DNA from: Candidatus Obscuribacterales bacterium | Lineage (GTDB): Bacteria > Cyanobacteriota > Vampirovibrionia > Obscuribacterales > Obscuribacteraceae | Direction of reading: 5' to 3' | NCBI GenBank assembly: GCA_020634035.1 | Contig: JACKCM010000002.1 | Coordinates: 806,001 to 870,000, forward strand | DNA: 64,000 nucleotides | Shown: one piece after another, positions 8,111 through 17,288 of the stretch | Layout of the letters: each line of letters opens with the position of its first letter | Numbering within the stretch: position 1 is the stretch's first letter | Notes under the pieces: model-generated | What the model saw: only the letters and a program-made list of their open reading frames with translations | Told to the model about the DNA's origin: nothing | Databases searched by the model: none | Translations under genes and position numbers: made by a program

Positions 8111-9847
8111 TTACTCATTTACTTCCCACATCGGAATCCGGATGTCGGTTTTTCTGGCGAACTCAATCGCTTCTTCGTAGCCCGCATCCACATGACGAAT
8201 CACTCCCATACCCGGATCGGTGGTCAGCACTCTTTTAAGTCTTTCGGCTGCTTCTTGAGTTCCGTCGGCGACAATCACCTGACCGGCATGGAGGGCATAG
8301 CCGATGCCGACTCCGCCGCCATGGTGCAGCGATACCCAGGAGGCTCCGCCCACGGCATTGATCAGGGCATTCAGATAGACCCAGTCGGCCACCGCATCGG
8401 TGCCGTCTTTCATGCTTTCGGTCTCTCGGTTGGGAGAAGCGACCGAGCCGGCATCGAGATGGTCGCGGCCGATTACGATTGGAGCTTTTACCTTGCCCCG
8501 GGCGACCAGGTCGTTCATGATCAGACCCATTTTCGCCCGGTCTCCATAACCCAGCCAACAGATTCGACAGGGCAGACCCTGGAAGGCGACTTTTTCACCG
8601 GCCATCTTGATCCAGCGGCAGAGCGCTTCGTCATCGGAAAAGTTTTCTAGAATGGCCTGGTCTATCACGGCGATGTCTTCAGGATCGCCCGAAAGTGCCG
8701 CCCAGCGGAAGGGACCCTTGCCTTCGCAGAAAAGAGGACGGATATAGGCAGGCACAAAGCCCGGAAATGCAAAGGCATCTTCGACGCCGTGGTCGAGGGC
8801 GACCTGACGGATATTGTTGCCATAGTCGAAAGTGATAGATCCCTTCTTCTGGAAGGCGAGCATGGTCTTTACATGAATAGCTATCGCTTTGCAGGAAAGT
8901 TCGAGATAACTATCAGGATCCGATTCTCTTAATTTATCCGCGGCAGAAAGCTCCATGGGCTCGCCCTTTTCTGTAAGCGGTACATAGCCGTTGAGCGGAT
9001 CGTGGGCCGAGGTCTGGTCGGTGAGAGCGTCGGGCACGAAACCTTTGTTCAGAAGTTCCGGCAATACAAAGGCTGCGTTGCCGAGGATGCCTATGGATAG
9101 CGGCTTGCCTTCTGCTTTTGCTTTTTCTGCCAGTTCGATGGCATGGTCGACACTGTCGGCTTTGACGTCGAGATATCTTGTTTCGAGGCGACGTTCTATT
9201 CGGTGTGGATCGACTTCGATACAAAGAGCAACGCCTTCGTTCATAGTGATGGCCAGAGGTTGAGCACCGCCCATGCCACCAAGTCCTGCCGTCACCACGA
9301 CCTTTCCTTTCAAGGAACCGTCATAGTGTTTTCTTGCCAGGGCGGCAAAGGTTTCATAGGTCCCCTGCAGAATTCCCTGGGTGCCGATATAAATCCAGGA
9401 GCCTGCCGTCATCTGACCGAACATGATCAGACCTTTCTTTTCGAGTTCGCGAAAATGCTCCCAGTTGGCCCATTTGCCGACCAGGTTGGAGTTGGCGATT
9501 AAGACCCGGGGGGCATTTTCATGGCTTTTGAAAATACCGACCGGTTTGCCCGACTGCACTAATAAAGTTTCATCGTTTTCCAGCTTTGTCAGAGCTTTGA
9601 CAATCGCTTTAAAAGAATCCCAGTCTCTTGCCGCTTTACCCGAGCCACCATAGACCACCAGGTCCTGGGGACGTTCGGCCACTTCTGGATCGAGATTATT
9701 GAGCAGCATTCTCAGCGCTGCTTCCTGCAGCCAGCCTTTGGTATGGAGCTTGTTGCCCCGGGGCGCTTTCACCGGCATCGGCTTCTTGCTGGCGAGGATG
9801 TCTTTCAGCATCTTCTCGGATTCTTCGGTCTTATAGGTTGTTGTCAT
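8111..9847 (-). CDS. hutU: Urocanate hydratase
   Basis: Urocanase adds water to urocanate to give imidazolonepropionate, the second step of histidine degradation, using tightly bound NAD+. Diagnostic stretches are GKWANWEHFRELEKKGL, GQMTAGSWIYIGTQGILQGT, the NAD-binding GLGGMGGAQPLAITMN and the catalytic-Cys region GLPCRICWLGYGDR. The length of 578 is at the upper end of the family (about 550-560), with a slightly extended N-terminus. No hutH, hutI or hutG lies nearby, so the pathway genes are dispersed. The thioredoxin-like gene follows on the same strand after 37 bases. Confidence 0.95.
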   Translation of the reverse strand: MTTTYKTEESEKMLKDILASKKPMPVKAPRGNKLHTKGWLQEAALRMLLNNLDPEVAERPQDLVVYGGSGKAARDWDSFKAIVKALTKLENDETLLVQSGKPVGIFKSHENAPRVLIANSNLVGKWANWEHFRELEKKGLIMFGQMTAGSWIYIGTQGILQGTYETFAALARKHYDGSLKGKVVVTAGLGGMGGAQPLAITMNEGVALCIEVDPHRIERRLETRYLDVKADSVDHAIELAEKAKAEGKPLSIGILGNAAFVLPELLNKGFVPDALTDQTSAHDPLNGYVPLTEKGEPMELSAADKLRESDPDSYLELSCKAIAIHVKTMLAFQKKGSITFDYGNNIRQVALDHGVEDAFAFPGFVPAYIRPLFCEGKGPFRWAALSGDPEDIAVIDQAILENFSDDEALCRWIKMAGEKVAFQGLPCRICWLGYGDRAKMGLIMNDLVARGKVKAPIVIGRDHLDAGSVASPNRETESMKDGTDAVADWVYLNALINAVGGASWVSLHHGGGVGIGYALHAGQVIVADGTQEAAERLKRVLTTDPGMGVIRHVDAGYEEAIEFARKTDIRIPMWEVNE

Positions 9848-10019
9848 GACGATGAACTCCCGGCTGCGCCCTGTATATAAAGATATAAAAGATAAAATAG
9901 GAATATGAAAGAATTAGAGAAATATCGCATCTCTTCACCTTCTATAAGGGAGAATGATAGCCGACTATATGCGGATAGCCGCAAGTCTTCAAGTTAACTG
10001 AATAAATCGGGAGCAGATC

Positions 10020-11681
10020 ATGGTCAAAGAACTGTCCAAGCCGAAATCCAAAGACAACGATAAGAATAAAGGTGACGACACCCGGGCCAAGAGCGCCAGG
10101 GAGTTCGAGACCATCTCTGGAATTCCTCTCAAACCGGTCTATAAGCCGGAAGACTTGAAAGACTGGAATTATGACGATAAGCTCGCCGACCCCGGCGAAT
10201 TCCCCTATACCAGAGGAATTCACAAAGACATGTACCGGGGCAAGCTCTGGACGATGAGACAGTTCGCCGGTTTCGGCGGTCCGGAGGAAACCAACGAACG
10301 TTTCAAGTATCTGCTTTCTCAAGGACAGACAGGACTCTCCACCGCTTTCGACCTGCCCACGCTCATGGGCTACGACTCGGATCACCCTAAGGCGGACGGA
10401 GAAGTAGGGGTTTGCGGAGTGGCCATAGACTCTCTGGAGGATATGGAGATTCTCTACCGAGACCTGCCTCTTGACAAGGTCTCCACCTCGATGACCATCA
10501 ACGGTCCTGCTTCCATAATCTTTGTCATGTTTCTGGTAAATGCCCGCAAGCAGGGCTTCGACTGGAAGAACCTGAACGGTACTCTGCAAAACGATATTTT
10601 CAAAGAGTACATTGCCCAGAAGACTTATTTAATTCCGCCCAGACCGGCTCTCAAACTTATTCAGGACATGATGGTCTTCTGCACCAGAGAAGTTCCTAAA
10701 TGGAACACTATCTCTATCAGCGGTTATCACATCAGAGAAGCCGGCGCCACCGCGGTACAAGAGCTGGCGTTTACTCTTGCCGACGGCTTCGCCTATGTCG
10801 ATGCCGGTATCGAAGCCGGTCTCGATATCGATGAATTCGTTCCGAGACTCTCTTTCTTCTTCAACTCTCATATCGACTTCTTTGAAGAGATTGCCAAATT
10901 CCGCGCTGCTCGCAGAATCTGGGCGAAAAGAATCAGAGACGAATACGGCGCCAAGAACGAACGCTCCTGGAAATTGCGTTTCCACACCCAGACGGCAGGA
11001 TGCAGTCTCACTGCTCCCCAGCCTGAAAACAACATCGTGCGCACCGCCATCGAAGCGCTCGCCGGAGTACTGGGTGGAACCCAATCGCTGCACACCAACT
11101 CTATGGACGAAGTGCTCGGTCTGCCTACGCAGAAAGCAGCCCATATCGCCCTGAGAACCCAGCAAATCATCGCCCACGAAACCGGAGTGGCAAACGTGGC
11201 CGATCCCCTTGCCGGCTCCTATTACATCGAGTGGCTCACCGACGAGATGGAGAGACAGGCCAATGTCTATTTCGATCGAATCAAAGAGATAGGTGGTGTT
11301 ATATCCGGTATCGAAAAACACTTCTTCATGGAAGAGATAGCCAACGCTTCCTACAAGTTCAACCAGCAGTTGGGAACCAAAGATAGACATTTCATCGGAC
11401 TCAACTCTTTCAAAGAGAAAGCTCCGGGAGAGGATATCGAGATTCTCAAAATAGGTCGTGAATATCAAGAAAGGCAGGAAGCGCGAATCAAGAGTCTCAA
11501 AGAGCGCAGAGACAACGAGAAGGTCGCCAATACCCTTGCGGCGCTTAAAGAAGCTCTGAGCAACAACAAGGACTCTTTCCAACCTCTTATAGACTGTGTG
11601 GAAGCCTATGCTACCCTCGGCGAAATCTGTGACGCCATGCGGGATGTATGGGGCGCCTATCGCGAGACCGCGGTTCTCTAA
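10020..11681 (+). CDS. Methylmalonyl-CoA mutase, large (catalytic) subunit
   Basis: This is the TIM-barrel catalytic part of an acyl-CoA mutase: KLWTMRQFAGFGGPEETNER, GLSTAFDLPTLMGYDSDHP, ISGYHIREAGATAVQELAF and FHTQTAGCSLTAPQPENN are family hallmarks. At 553 residues it lacks the C-terminal cobalamin-binding domain, so it should pair with a separate small B12-binding subunit, as in archaeal and actinobacterial MCM or related isobutyryl-CoA mutases. No such subunit is in the window. The N-terminal 28 residues are lysine-rich and not conserved. The substrate (methylmalonyl-CoA versus another short branched acyl-CoA) cannot be fixed from sequence reading. The downstream exchanger gene follows closely. 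Confidence 0.88.
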   Translation: MVKELSKPKSKDNDKNKGDDTRAKSAREFETISGIPLKPVYKPEDLKDWNYDDKLADPGEFPYTRGIHKDMYRGKLWTMRQFAGFGGPEETNERFKYLLSQGQTGLSTAFDLPTLMGYDSDHPKADGEVGVCGVAIDSLEDMEILYRDLPLDKVSTSMTINGPASIIFVMFLVNARKQGFDWKNLNGTLQNDIFKEYIAQKTYLIPPRPALKLIQDMMVFCTREVPKWNTISISGYHIREAGATAVQELAFTLADGFAYVDAGIEAGLDIDEFVPRLSFFFNSHIDFFEEIAKFRAARRIWAKRIRDEYGAKNERSWKLRFHTQTAGCSLTAPQPENNIVRTAIEALAGVLGGTQSLHTNSMDEVLGLPTQKAAHIALRTQQIIAHETGVANVADPLAGSYYIEWLTDEMERQANVYFDRIKEIGGVISGIEKHFFMEEIANASYKFNQQLGTKDRHFIGLNSFKEKAPGEDIEILKIGREYQERQEARIKSLKERRDNEKVANTLAALKEALSNNKDSFQPLIDCVEAYATLGEICDAMRDVWGAYRETAVL

Positions 11682-11704
11682 CTCTAATCTCTGAACCACG
11701 ACAC

Positions 11705-12715
11705 TTGGATAGTCCATTATTAGTCTTCTCTGCTTTCTTCGCCTGTGCTCTGGCGATATTTCTTGCCGGCACCCAGCTCTCCAAATACGGTGACGCCATA
11801 GCGGAGAAGACCGGTATGGGCCGAACCTGGATCGGCCTGGTGCTGCTTGCCACGGTCACATCGCTTCCTGAGTTGATAACCGGGACAAGTTCTGTTGTTC
11901 TCCACGACCTCCCGGATATAGCAGTCGGTGCGATTCTCGGAAGTTGTATGTGCAATATTTTGATAATCGCTTTATTAGATTGTATGTCCGGCCCCAAGCC
12001 GGTCTCTCATCAGGTTCATGAGGGTCATGTTCTCTCTGCCGGTTTTGGTCAGCTCATGCTGGGGCTTGCCTGTCTCGATATAGTCGCCGAAGAACGTCTG
12101 CCTACAATAGGATGGATAGAGCCTCTCAGTCCACTTTTTATTCTTCTTTATATTCTCGCCATGAAACTGATCTATCAGCATGAGAAAAAGCGAGTGAACG
12201 AATTTATGGAGACGATTGAGGTTCAGTATCGTGATGTCTCTTTGAAAAAGGCTGTGACTATGTTCACTCTCAATTCACTGGTGGTGGTGGCTGCCGGTGT
12301 ATTCTTGCCCGATATCGGTGATCGTATCTCTACCATAACCGGGCTCGGCGACACTTTTGTGGGCAGCGTCCTGATTGCCATCTCGACCTCTCTGCCGGAG
12401 ATCGTGGTCTGTATCAGCGCCGCTAAAATCGGGGCTTTCGATATGGCTGTCGGCAATTTATTGGGCAGCAATCTTTTCAATCTGGCCATTCTCTCTCTCG
12501 ATGACGCGCTCTATTTAAAAGGTCCTTTGCTCGAGGTCATATCGCCAACCCATCTGGTCGGTGCTCTCTGTGGGTTGATTATGACTTCGATAGCTATAAT
12601 CGGTCTCAGTTATCGTGCCGAGAAGAAGGCCACTTTCATAGCCTGGGATGCCCTGGGCATCGCCTTTATCTATGTGGTCGGCACAATGATTCTGTATATG
12701 ATGATAAGCAAATAG
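11705..12715 (+). CDS. Sodium/calcium-exchanger family membrane protein
   Basis: A CaCA-superfamily antiporter with about ten membrane helices and the two inverted alpha repeats. The first is TVTSLPELITGTSSV with GAILGSCMCNILIIALLD, and the second is ISTSLPEIVVCISA with GNLLGSNLFNLAILSLDD. The acidic residues in the two PE motifs bind the cation. It moves Ca2+ or another cation across the inner membrane in exchange for Na+ or H+. The frame opens at an ATG (11648) inside the mutase gene. I prefer the TTG at 11705, just before the first helix and after the mutase stop, but no strong ribosome-binding site decides it. Confidence 0.85.
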   Translation: MDSPLLVFSAFFACALAIFLAGTQLSKYGDAIAEKTGMGRTWIGLVLLATVTSLPELITGTSSVVLHDLPDIAVGAILGSCMCNILIIALLDCMSGPKPVSHQVHEGHVLSAGFGQLMLGLACLDIVAEERLPTIGWIEPLSPLFILLYILAMKLIYQHEKKRVNEFMETIEVQYRDVSLKKAVTMFTLNSLVVVAAGVFLPDIGDRISTITGLGDTFVGSVLIAISTSLPEIVVCISAAKIGAFDMAVGNLLGSNLFNLAILSLDDALYLKGPLLEVISPTHLVGALCGLIMTSIAIIGLSYRAEKKATFIAWDALGIAFIYVVGTMILYMMISK

Positions 12716-12724
12716 AATCTGCTT

Positions 12725-14272
12725 TTAAAGAAGCTTCTTGTCCACTTTGCCGCTTCTTGTTTTGGGCAGCGGATTGGATAATGCTCTTAGATTCCAGACC
12801 ATCGGTCGCAGCTCTCTTTTTAGATTCTCTTTCGAGAACTCTTTCAGGCTTTTCAAAATATCTTCTCGGGCTGCTTTGGCACCGGCTTCGTCTTCGCCGT
12901 CGAGGGCTTCTCCCAGACTGGCATCCGCCACCACTATGGTGGCTTTAACAATCTGACCGAGTCTCTGGTGATCCTGACCGGTGACTGCCACCTCTTTGAC
13001 CAGGGGATGACGGGAGAGCACCTGTTCGACCTCAATCGGAAAGACTTTGTTGCCGGCTACGATAATCATCTCTTTGGCACGACCCGAGATAAAGAGATAC
13101 GAGTCGGCAAGATGTCCAATATCACCTGTTCTATAACCGTTCTCGGTGAGCACATCCTCGGTCTTCTCGGGCTGATTGAGATACTCGTCCATCAAGAGTT
13201 TGCTTTCTATATAAATCTCTCCGGTTTCGCCTTCGGGCAGGCAGTTTCCTGCTTCGTCGACAATATTGATCTTCACCGATGGAATGGGCTTGCCCACCGA
13301 CTCTAGCGGACCATCCAGATTTAAACAGATGATTTTAGATTCGGTGGAGCCGTAGCCGTTATTGAGCCGCTTGCCAAACTCGGCTTCGAATTGCCTGGCC
13401 ATCGGAATGGGCAATGGCGCTCCGCCTGATAGCAGCACTTCGGCTCGATCCAGTTGAACCACCTCTTTGCCCTGCATCAAAAGGGCACCGTAGATAGTGG
13501 GGACACCGGCGATAATATGGGGACGATGCGTATTGATTGCGTTTACGAAGGAAGCAGGATCCAGATCGCAGAATACCACCGTCGCTCTCGTTTTCAAAGC
13601 GATCATCAACACTTCAAGTCCAAAAATATGACTGACCGGAAGAGGCAGCAATACCACCTTCTTCTCTGTTAGATTGACCAGATCTCCCAACTCCGACAGA
13701 TTTTTCATCAAGCTGTTAAATGAATGCACAGCTCCCTTGGGCATACCGGTGGTGCCGGAGGTAAGAATGACAAGGGCCTGAAAATCGTCCGATTCTTTCT
13801 GAACCTCTTTCGAAGTGGCGACAGTATCAGTGTCTACCTTGCCGAGATCGGATAAAGCGAGAATTCGGTCGGCCCGATCTCCCATCTTTTCGGCCAGCTC
13901 TTTGAGATCGACAAGGGCCGAGTCGACTATTACCAGGCAGGCGTCCACCCGCTCGGCTATATTAGCCATCTCATTGACGGTCATCCGGAAATCCACCGGA
14001 ATGACGGTTGCTCCAAGACGCCAGAGCGCAATCACCGAGGCTGTCACCAGGGAGGAGTTTCTTCCCAGAATCAGAACCTTTTTGTGCCTTTCGATAGAAC
14101 GCTTTCTAAAACATTCCTCTAGCCCGTCTGCAAGCTTGTAGAGTTGCCGATAGCTTACTTTCGAGTGACCGGGCTCGACACCGGCTTGCATGTCGTGAAT
14201 CGCATCGGCTGAAGATGTAGACTGATCACTGTCATAAAGCAATTCGAGCTTCGAATTTTTTGTAATACTCAT
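12725..14272 (-). CDS. AMP-forming acyl-CoA synthetase (ANL superfamily)
   Basis: The protein has 515 residues with all ANL-family motifs: the P-loop-like TSGTTGMPKGAVHSF at residues 171-185, the adenine-binding NNGYGSTES, the hinge region YRTGDIGHLADSYLFISGR and the C-terminal catalytic lysine in LPKTRSGKVDKKLL. It activates a carboxylic acid to the acyl-adenylate and then the CoA thioester in the cytoplasm. The domain pattern is closest to medium/long-chain fatty-acid CoA ligases, but the substrate is not determinable. It lies convergent to the exchanger and divergent from the RNase J-like gene. Confidence 0.85.
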   Translation of the reverse strand: MSITKNSKLELLYDSDQSTSSADAIHDMQAGVEPGHSKVSYRQLYKLADGLEECFRKRSIERHKKVLILGRNSSLVTASVIALWRLGATVIPVDFRMTVNEMANIAERVDACLVIVDSALVDLKELAEKMGDRADRILALSDLGKVDTDTVATSKEVQKESDDFQALVILTSGTTGMPKGAVHSFNSLMKNLSELGDLVNLTEKKVVLLPLPVSHIFGLEVLMIALKTRATVVFCDLDPASFVNAINTHRPHIIAGVPTIYGALLMQGKEVVQLDRAEVLLSGGAPLPIPMARQFEAEFGKRLNNGYGSTESKIICLNLDGPLESVGKPIPSVKINIVDEAGNCLPEGETGEIYIESKLLMDEYLNQPEKTEDVLTENGYRTGDIGHLADSYLFISGRAKEMIIVAGNKVFPIEVEQVLSRHPLVKEVAVTGQDHQRLGQIVKATIVVADASLGEALDGEDEAGAKAAREDILKSLKEFSKENLKRELRPMVWNLRALSNPLPKTRSGKVDKKLL

Positions 14273-14421
14273 CTCATATCCTCTGGGGTAAGCTTGTCAT
14301 GCAACTAAAATTTAAATAGCTCCTGTTCAATTCTATAGCCCTCGGCAGGGATGGTCCTTAGAAACCCACACCTTCTGAACTGTCTTCAGCCCGAATACCG
14401 GAATAACAGATAAAAACAACG

Positions 14422-16149
14422 ATGTCTTCTATCGTAAATGGTTCTCAAACTATACAACATGATAGCCTGGCGATAATACCTCTTGGCGGGCAGGGCGAAC
14501 TGGGCCAGCTTCTCTGGGTTCTCTCCCATTCCGGGGTGATTCTCCTGGTGGATGCCGGTGCTGCTTATCCTTCGCGCTATCTTCCCGGGGTTGATTTATT
14601 GCTGCCCAACACCAACTTTCTTGAAGCCAATCAAGAAAAGATTGCGGCTCTACTGCTTACCAACGGTCACGAAGAGCATTCCGGCGCCGTCCCTTATTTG
14701 CTGCGGCACCTCAATATACCCCGAATTCTGGCGCCTCGATTCGTCAGTCAGCTCCTCACCCAGTCCGTGGTCGGCACCGGTGACAGCGAAGCGGTGGACC
14801 TCACCGCCTGTCTCGACACGATCGAGTTCGGCAAAGACTATGAGATCGGTCCTTTTAATGTAGAGTGGCTGCCGGTGAACAATGCCATCGCCGATGCCAG
14901 CGGTCTCAAAGTAGAAAGTCCGAACGGTACCATCGTCTATACATCCAGCTTCAAACTGGATCAGACCCCGGTGGACGGTCATCAACTGGATATACATAGA
15001 TTCGCCCGAGCCGGTGAGAAAGGGGTGACTCTTTTGATCAGCGACTCGGCCGGTGTCGAGTATGAAGGTTATACCGCTTCGGAATCCTCTCTCGAGCGCA
15101 ATCTCGAGAACCCAATCGCAAATGCTTCCGGGCGAGTTTTTGTGGTATTCCCCGGCACTAATACGCACCGGCTCCAGCTCTTCTTCGATATCGCATCCCG
15201 AACCGGCAGAAAAGTGGTGTTGATAGGCGACTCTCTTCTCAAAACCGCTCTGTCGGCGGTGGTTACCGGCAACCTCAAATATGATCGAGAGATTGAATCC
15301 AGCCTGGAAAATCTCGATAAACTCAAAGACGAAGAGGTGATGATTATTTTGAGCGGCATAGAGGATGATCCTCTCAATGTCCTCAACGATCTGGCTTTCT
15401 CCAAGCGAGAAGAGGTCGAACTGAAAGTCGGCGACAGCGTGGTCTATAGCGGACCTATAATGCCGGGTAAGCTGCGATTTATGGCCGGGATCTTAGATCA
15501 GCTGCTCAGCAAAGGGGTGGCTATCTTCCACGGCTATAAGCGGGGTCTGCATGTGAGCAAACATGCCAGCCGCGAAGAGCTCAAATTGATGCTATCTCTG
15601 ACGCGTCCCCGCTACTTTCTGCCGGCCATGGGCGAAGGCCGTCACATCATGCACCATGCTGCCCTGGCTATTGAATGGGGCATGCAGTCGGATAGCGTCT
15701 TCCCGATTAATAACGGCGACATACTCGAAATCAATCATGGTATCGCCAGGGTGACCGGAAGCGTAGAAGCTTCTGCGGTACTTTTCAATCGTCTTCAAGG
15801 GGAGAAGGTCACTACATTCTCGGTGAAAGAGAGAAAGTCTCTCAGTCACGAAGGGGTGGTGACGGTCTCTTTCCTGCTGGGAGAAGATCGTGCCATGGTC
15901 GGAGAGCCCGGCATCACCTGTGGTGCTTCCGGATTTTTGCTTTCTCAAGAATGGGCTGACTGTAAGAAAGAGATGGAAGAGGCGACCAGGGCTTTAGTAG
16001 AACACTACAGAATCGAAAAAATAGAAGCCAGTCTAGGCGAGATCAAAAACGCTGTCAGAGAAGCGACAGTTAGAATAATCCGCCATAATCTCCAGTCAAA
16101 GCCGACCATTCATGTGGTCGCTTATGAAGTATCTACCAGCCGCCGTTAA
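14422..16149 (+). CDS. RNase J-like protein lacking most metal ligands (probable pseudoenzyme)
   Basis: The architecture is that of RNase J: a metallo-beta-lactamase core split by a beta-CASP domain and a C-terminal domain. Matching segments include GGQGELGQLLWVL, GVDLLLPNTNFLEANQEKI, FKLDQTPVDG, HRLQLFFDIASRTGRKVVLI and HASREELKLMLSLTRPRYF. The catalytic residues are degraded. The HxHxDH motif reads NGHEEH (first His to Asn at 81, Asp to Glu at 85). The next His is Asn154, the bridging Asp is Ser176 and the C-terminal His is Met403. The SGHA loop is SKHA, although His377 and His381 remain. With so many ligands gone, two-metal nuclease activity is unlikely; a structural or regulatory partner of an active RNase J is plausible. 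The 3' end overlaps the convergent gene by 17 bases. Confidence 0.8.
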   Translation: MSSIVNGSQTIQHDSLAIIPLGGQGELGQLLWVLSHSGVILLVDAGAAYPSRYLPGVDLLLPNTNFLEANQEKIAALLLTNGHEEHSGAVPYLLRHLNIPRILAPRFVSQLLTQSVVGTGDSEAVDLTACLDTIEFGKDYEIGPFNVEWLPVNNAIADASGLKVESPNGTIVYTSSFKLDQTPVDGHQLDIHRFARAGEKGVTLLISDSAGVEYEGYTASESSLERNLENPIANASGRVFVVFPGTNTHRLQLFFDIASRTGRKVVLIGDSLLKTALSAVVTGNLKYDREIESSLENLDKLKDEEVMIILSGIEDDPLNVLNDLAFSKREEVELKVGDSVVYSGPIMPGKLRFMAGILDQLLSKGVAIFHGYKRGLHVSKHASREELKLMLSLTRPRYFLPAMGEGRHIMHHAALAIEWGMQSDSVFPINNGDILEINHGIARVTGSVEASAVLFNRLQGEKVTTFSVKERKSLSHEGVVTVSFLLGEDRAMVGEPGITCGASGFLLSQEWADCKKEMEEATRALVEHYRIEKIEASLGEIKNAVREATVRIIRHNLQSKPTIHVVAYEVSTSRR

Positions 16150-17083
16150 TGCAGATGGCGTTGCTTTCGTTGAACTCCAGAATTTTGCGATCGTTGTTTT
16201 TCAGATCGAGCTCTTCTATCCAGAAATAGGTAAGACCTGGAGCTTTATGGGAAGCCAGGATCCACCATTTACCGTCTTTTAGAATGCCGCCGAAATTCAT
16301 CCCTTTTTTATGGCGGTCGTTGGGAAGAGGAAAAAATTTCACTTTTTCCACACTGGTTCTGACAGCGGTGTTTCTGTGCAGGGTGTAGTTATTGCTGAAC
16401 TGTTCTTGATACTTCTTGAAGCGCTCCTGTCTGCCTTCTTCAAACTTGTTGACCGTTTCCAGTTCTGGGGTCAGATAGCCGATCATGCCATCGGCCCAGC
16501 GATAATGGGTGAGAATCGAGTGGGGAACTGACTTGCCGCTTTTTCTAATGGCCCGGGCCAGGGCATACTGGAAACGCCAGCCACCGGGGGGATAGATATC
16601 ATCCATGGCCACCCGACCTAGATAGCCGTGGCTTATCAGAAGGTCTTTCACATCCTTGGGGTCGGTGGGCAGAGTCGAATACCCGGTGCTTTTGGGCGGT
16701 TTTGGCGGATAAGGATAAGCTTCGACTTTGACTATCGATTTTTTGTTGCGCGGTACTGAAATAGTCAGATAGATTTTCGCTTTCCCTTTTCTGACCGCGG
16801 CCTCGTCCTCTTCTTCGTCTTCATAGACGGTTATCGGCTCGTTGTTTGTTCTGGTTTTTTCAGGGTCATCAATGCCGTCTTCTTCCTCTTCCGCATAGTC
16901 TTTAGCGGGCATGGGATCCAGTTTGTTTACCTGAATGCCTGAATCTTCCATCTTAGTGGGAGAGGCCGCCGATAAAAGGTCCTCGGCAGAAGCCTTATGG
17001 CCGACAAGTACAAATGTAATTGCCAGAAGCAACGGAAAAATGCCTGTTTTCGGAGCCACTTTCATCAATACTCTTCCTCTCAT
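16133..17083 (-). CDS. Secreted protein of unknown function
   Basis: The protein has 316 residues. A signal peptide (KTGIFPLLLAITFVLVGHKASAE) is followed by an acidic linker rich in Glu/Asp (residues 60-95). The C-terminal part is of mixed composition with GGWRFQYALARAIRKSG, HYRWADGMIGYLTPELETVN and GGILKDGKWWILASHKAPGL. No enzyme motif was recognised. The first Met may be upstream of the true start, as a second Met (residue 7, MKVAPK) begins a tidier signal peptide. It lies downstream of the MscS gene on the same strand with about 205 bases between, which contain stable hairpins. Confidence 0.65.
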   Translation of the reverse strand: MRGRVLMKVAPKTGIFPLLLAITFVLVGHKASAEDLLSAASPTKMEDSGIQVNKLDPMPAKDYAEEEEDGIDDPEKTRTNNEPITVYEDEEEDEAAVRKGKAKIYLTISVPRNKKSIVKVEAYPYPPKPPKSTGYSTLPTDPKDVKDLLISHGYLGRVAMDDIYPPGGWRFQYALARAIRKSGKSVPHSILTHYRWADGMIGYLTPELETVNKFEEGRQERFKKYQEQFSNNYTLHRNTAVRTSVEKVKFFPLPNDRHKKGMNFGGILKDGKWWILASHKAPGLTYFWIEELDLKNNDRKILEFNESNAICINGGW

Positions 17084-17151
17084 GATCCAGCTATTCTATA
17101 TCCTTCGACTCTTGACAGGTTTATAGCCAGTTTATCTCAGTCGTGATCCGG

Positions 17152-17178
17152 TCCCGGTTAGAGTATCGAGACCCGGGA
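17152..17178. repeat. GC-rich hairpin
   Basis: TCCCGG and CCGGGA bracket a 15-base loop between two minus-strand genes. Together with the nested hairpin at 17192-17230 it makes a structured intergenic segment downstream of the MscS gene, compatible with termination or 3'-end processing. There is no T-run. Confidence 0.35.
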
Positions 17179-17191
17179 TGTGACGGATTGG

Positions 17192-17230
17192 TTCCCCCGG
17201 AAATACGCAATGGGTGCGTCGGAGGGGGAA
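17192..17230 (-). terminator. Nested hairpin downstream of MscS gene
   Basis: An outer stem TTCCCCC/GGGGGAA encloses an inner stem ACGCA/TGCGT with loop ATGGG. It lies 59-97 bases beyond the MscS stop codon on the minus strand. It lacks a U-tract, so intrinsic termination is only a possibility. Confidence 0.35.
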
Positions 17231-17288
17231 TGAGCTTCTATAAGAGATTGCTTATCTAGTCCTGTAAGAATTACGGAAACAGAACGAA

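Noticed and set aside
10629..11717. 362-residue minus-strand frame opposite the mutase gene
   Set aside because: The mutase reads perfectly on the plus strand; this frame has no family pattern.
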